Assembly (NCBI RefSeq): GCF_014490725.1
Contig: NZ_JACOQL010000001.1
Coordinates: forward strand, 186,001-250,000
Reading direction: 5' to 3'
Source of the DNA: Paracoccus amoyensis
Lineage (GTDB): Bacteria; Pseudomonadota; Alphaproteobacteria; Rhodobacterales; Rhodobacteraceae
Length of the DNA stretch: 64,000 nt
Shown: piece by piece, positions 63,600 through 64,000 of the stretch
How positions within the stretch are numbered: the stretch's first letter is position 1
How the letters are laid out: each line of letters opens with the position of its first letter
Notes under the pieces: model-generated
The model's database searches: none
What the model was told of the DNA's origin: nothing
Seen by the model: only the letters and a program-made list of their open reading frames with translations
Program-made: the position numbers and the translations under genes

Positions 63600-64000
63600 C
63601 TAACTCGCCTTTCGCAAGCGTGTCGGCGTCAGCATCGGTTTCAGGTAATGGCCTGTATGGCTTTCTTTTACCTTGGCCACATCTTCAGGCGTTCCTGTTG
63701 CGACGATGCGACCACCGCCGTCACCACCTTCGGGGCCGATGTCGATGATCCAGTCGGCGGTTTTGATGACATCAAGGTTATGTTCGATGACCACGACGGT
63801 ATTGCCCTGATCGACCAAGGAATGCAGCACTTCCAGCAGCTTGCGGACGTCTTCGAAATGCAGGCCGGTTGTCGGTTCGTCCAGGATATACAGCGTCCGC
63901 CCGGTCGAGCGTCGCGACAGTTCCTTGGCCAGCTTGACCCGCTGCGCCTCACCACCCGACAGCGTCGTGGCCTGTTGACCGACCTTGATGTAACCAAGGC
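63600..64000 (-). CDS. uvrA: Excinuclease ABC subunit A, C-terminal part
   Basis: C-terminal 133 residues of UvrA, the damage-recognising ATPase of nucleotide-excision repair; the gene begins outside the window. The signature [20 protein letters not shown], Walker [16 protein letters not shown] and [27 protein letters not shown] are unmistakable. It stops at 63600 after [10 protein letters not shown]. Confidence 0.96.
   Translation of the reverse strand, partial: LGYIKVGQQATTLSGGEAQRVKLAKELSRRSTGRTLYILDEPTTGLHFEDVRKLLEVLHSLVDQGNTVVVIEHNLDVIKTADWIIDIGPEGGDGGGRIVATGTPEDVAKVKESHTGHYLKPMLTPTRLRKAS

Overview
The window is GC-rich, densely coded chromosomal DNA from an alphaproteobacterium. The gene content and details point to the Rhodobacteraceae, probably Paracoccus or a close relative. 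Pointers are an IF-3 that begins [10 protein letters not shown] without an ATG, a fabA-fabB-fabI operon, SdhE beside an XRE regulator, a TRAP operon, and bdhA for hydroxybutyrate. The genus is an inference; no rRNA is present. No prophage, integron or CRISPR array was seen.

Layout. 1-4.9 kb: an amino-acid-type ABC transporter (permease cut by the window edge) in one operon with a 2-hydroxyacid dehydrogenase, a PfkB sugar kinase and a hydratase of the 2-keto-4-pentenoate type. 4.9-9.3 kb: a ChrA-type transporter, a LysR regulator divergent from an MFS exporter with a perfect operator-like inverted repeat between them, and a decayed MerR gene. 9.3-18.8 kb: a minus-strand catabolic operon (SDR, acyl-CoA dehydrogenase, acyl-CoA ligase, APH-type kinase, then TRAP genes dctQ, dctM, dctP) facing a TetR regulator and a quinone oxidoreductase. 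Two copies of a GAGCG-type operator lie between them. The gene set matches 4-hydroxy-acid (levulinate-like) degradation. 18.8-19.5 kb: a catalase relic with a large internal deletion, and tRNA-Gln. 19.5-25.3 kb: a BaiN-like flavoprotein, then mscS, kdsA and kpsE/kpsT-type capsule export genes. 25.4-35.6 kb: mostly housekeeping genes (uracil-DNA glycosylase, prfC, an EamA transporter, transglutaminase/OsmC, dGTPase, erpA, xthA, CDF transporter, ynfA). A 90-nt foldable leader lies between erpA and a small membrane protein. 35.2-37.6 kb: a YejA-like binding protein, a previously easily missed 43-residue entericidin and a CsbD-like protein, coupled by one-base stop/start overlaps. 37.6-44.5 kb: a candidate small RNA, bdhA, a Host_attach protein, aspartate aminotransferase, XRE-sdhE, a MarR regulator, glyoxalase, thyA and a frameshifted DHFR gene. 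44.6-48.9 kb: fabI-fabB-fabA and two poorly understood genes. 49-58.3 kb: infC with an ATA start, dut, moeB, an M3 peptidase, an SH3 protein, a second 2-hydroxyacid dehydrogenase, an MFS protein, panB and panC. 58.5-64 kb: a dimethylglycine/sarcosine dehydrogenase, a TetR regulator, tRNA-Gly, a few uncharacterised genes and the 3-prime end of uvrA.

Two genes (dctM and the DHFR gene) each lack exactly one base relative to their families. Both losses sit at or beside short base runs, so sequencing error is as likely as true mutation. Starts were chosen from ribosome-binding sites, family N-termini and overlaps with neighbours. All functional calls rest on recognised motifs and family knowledge, not on database searches.
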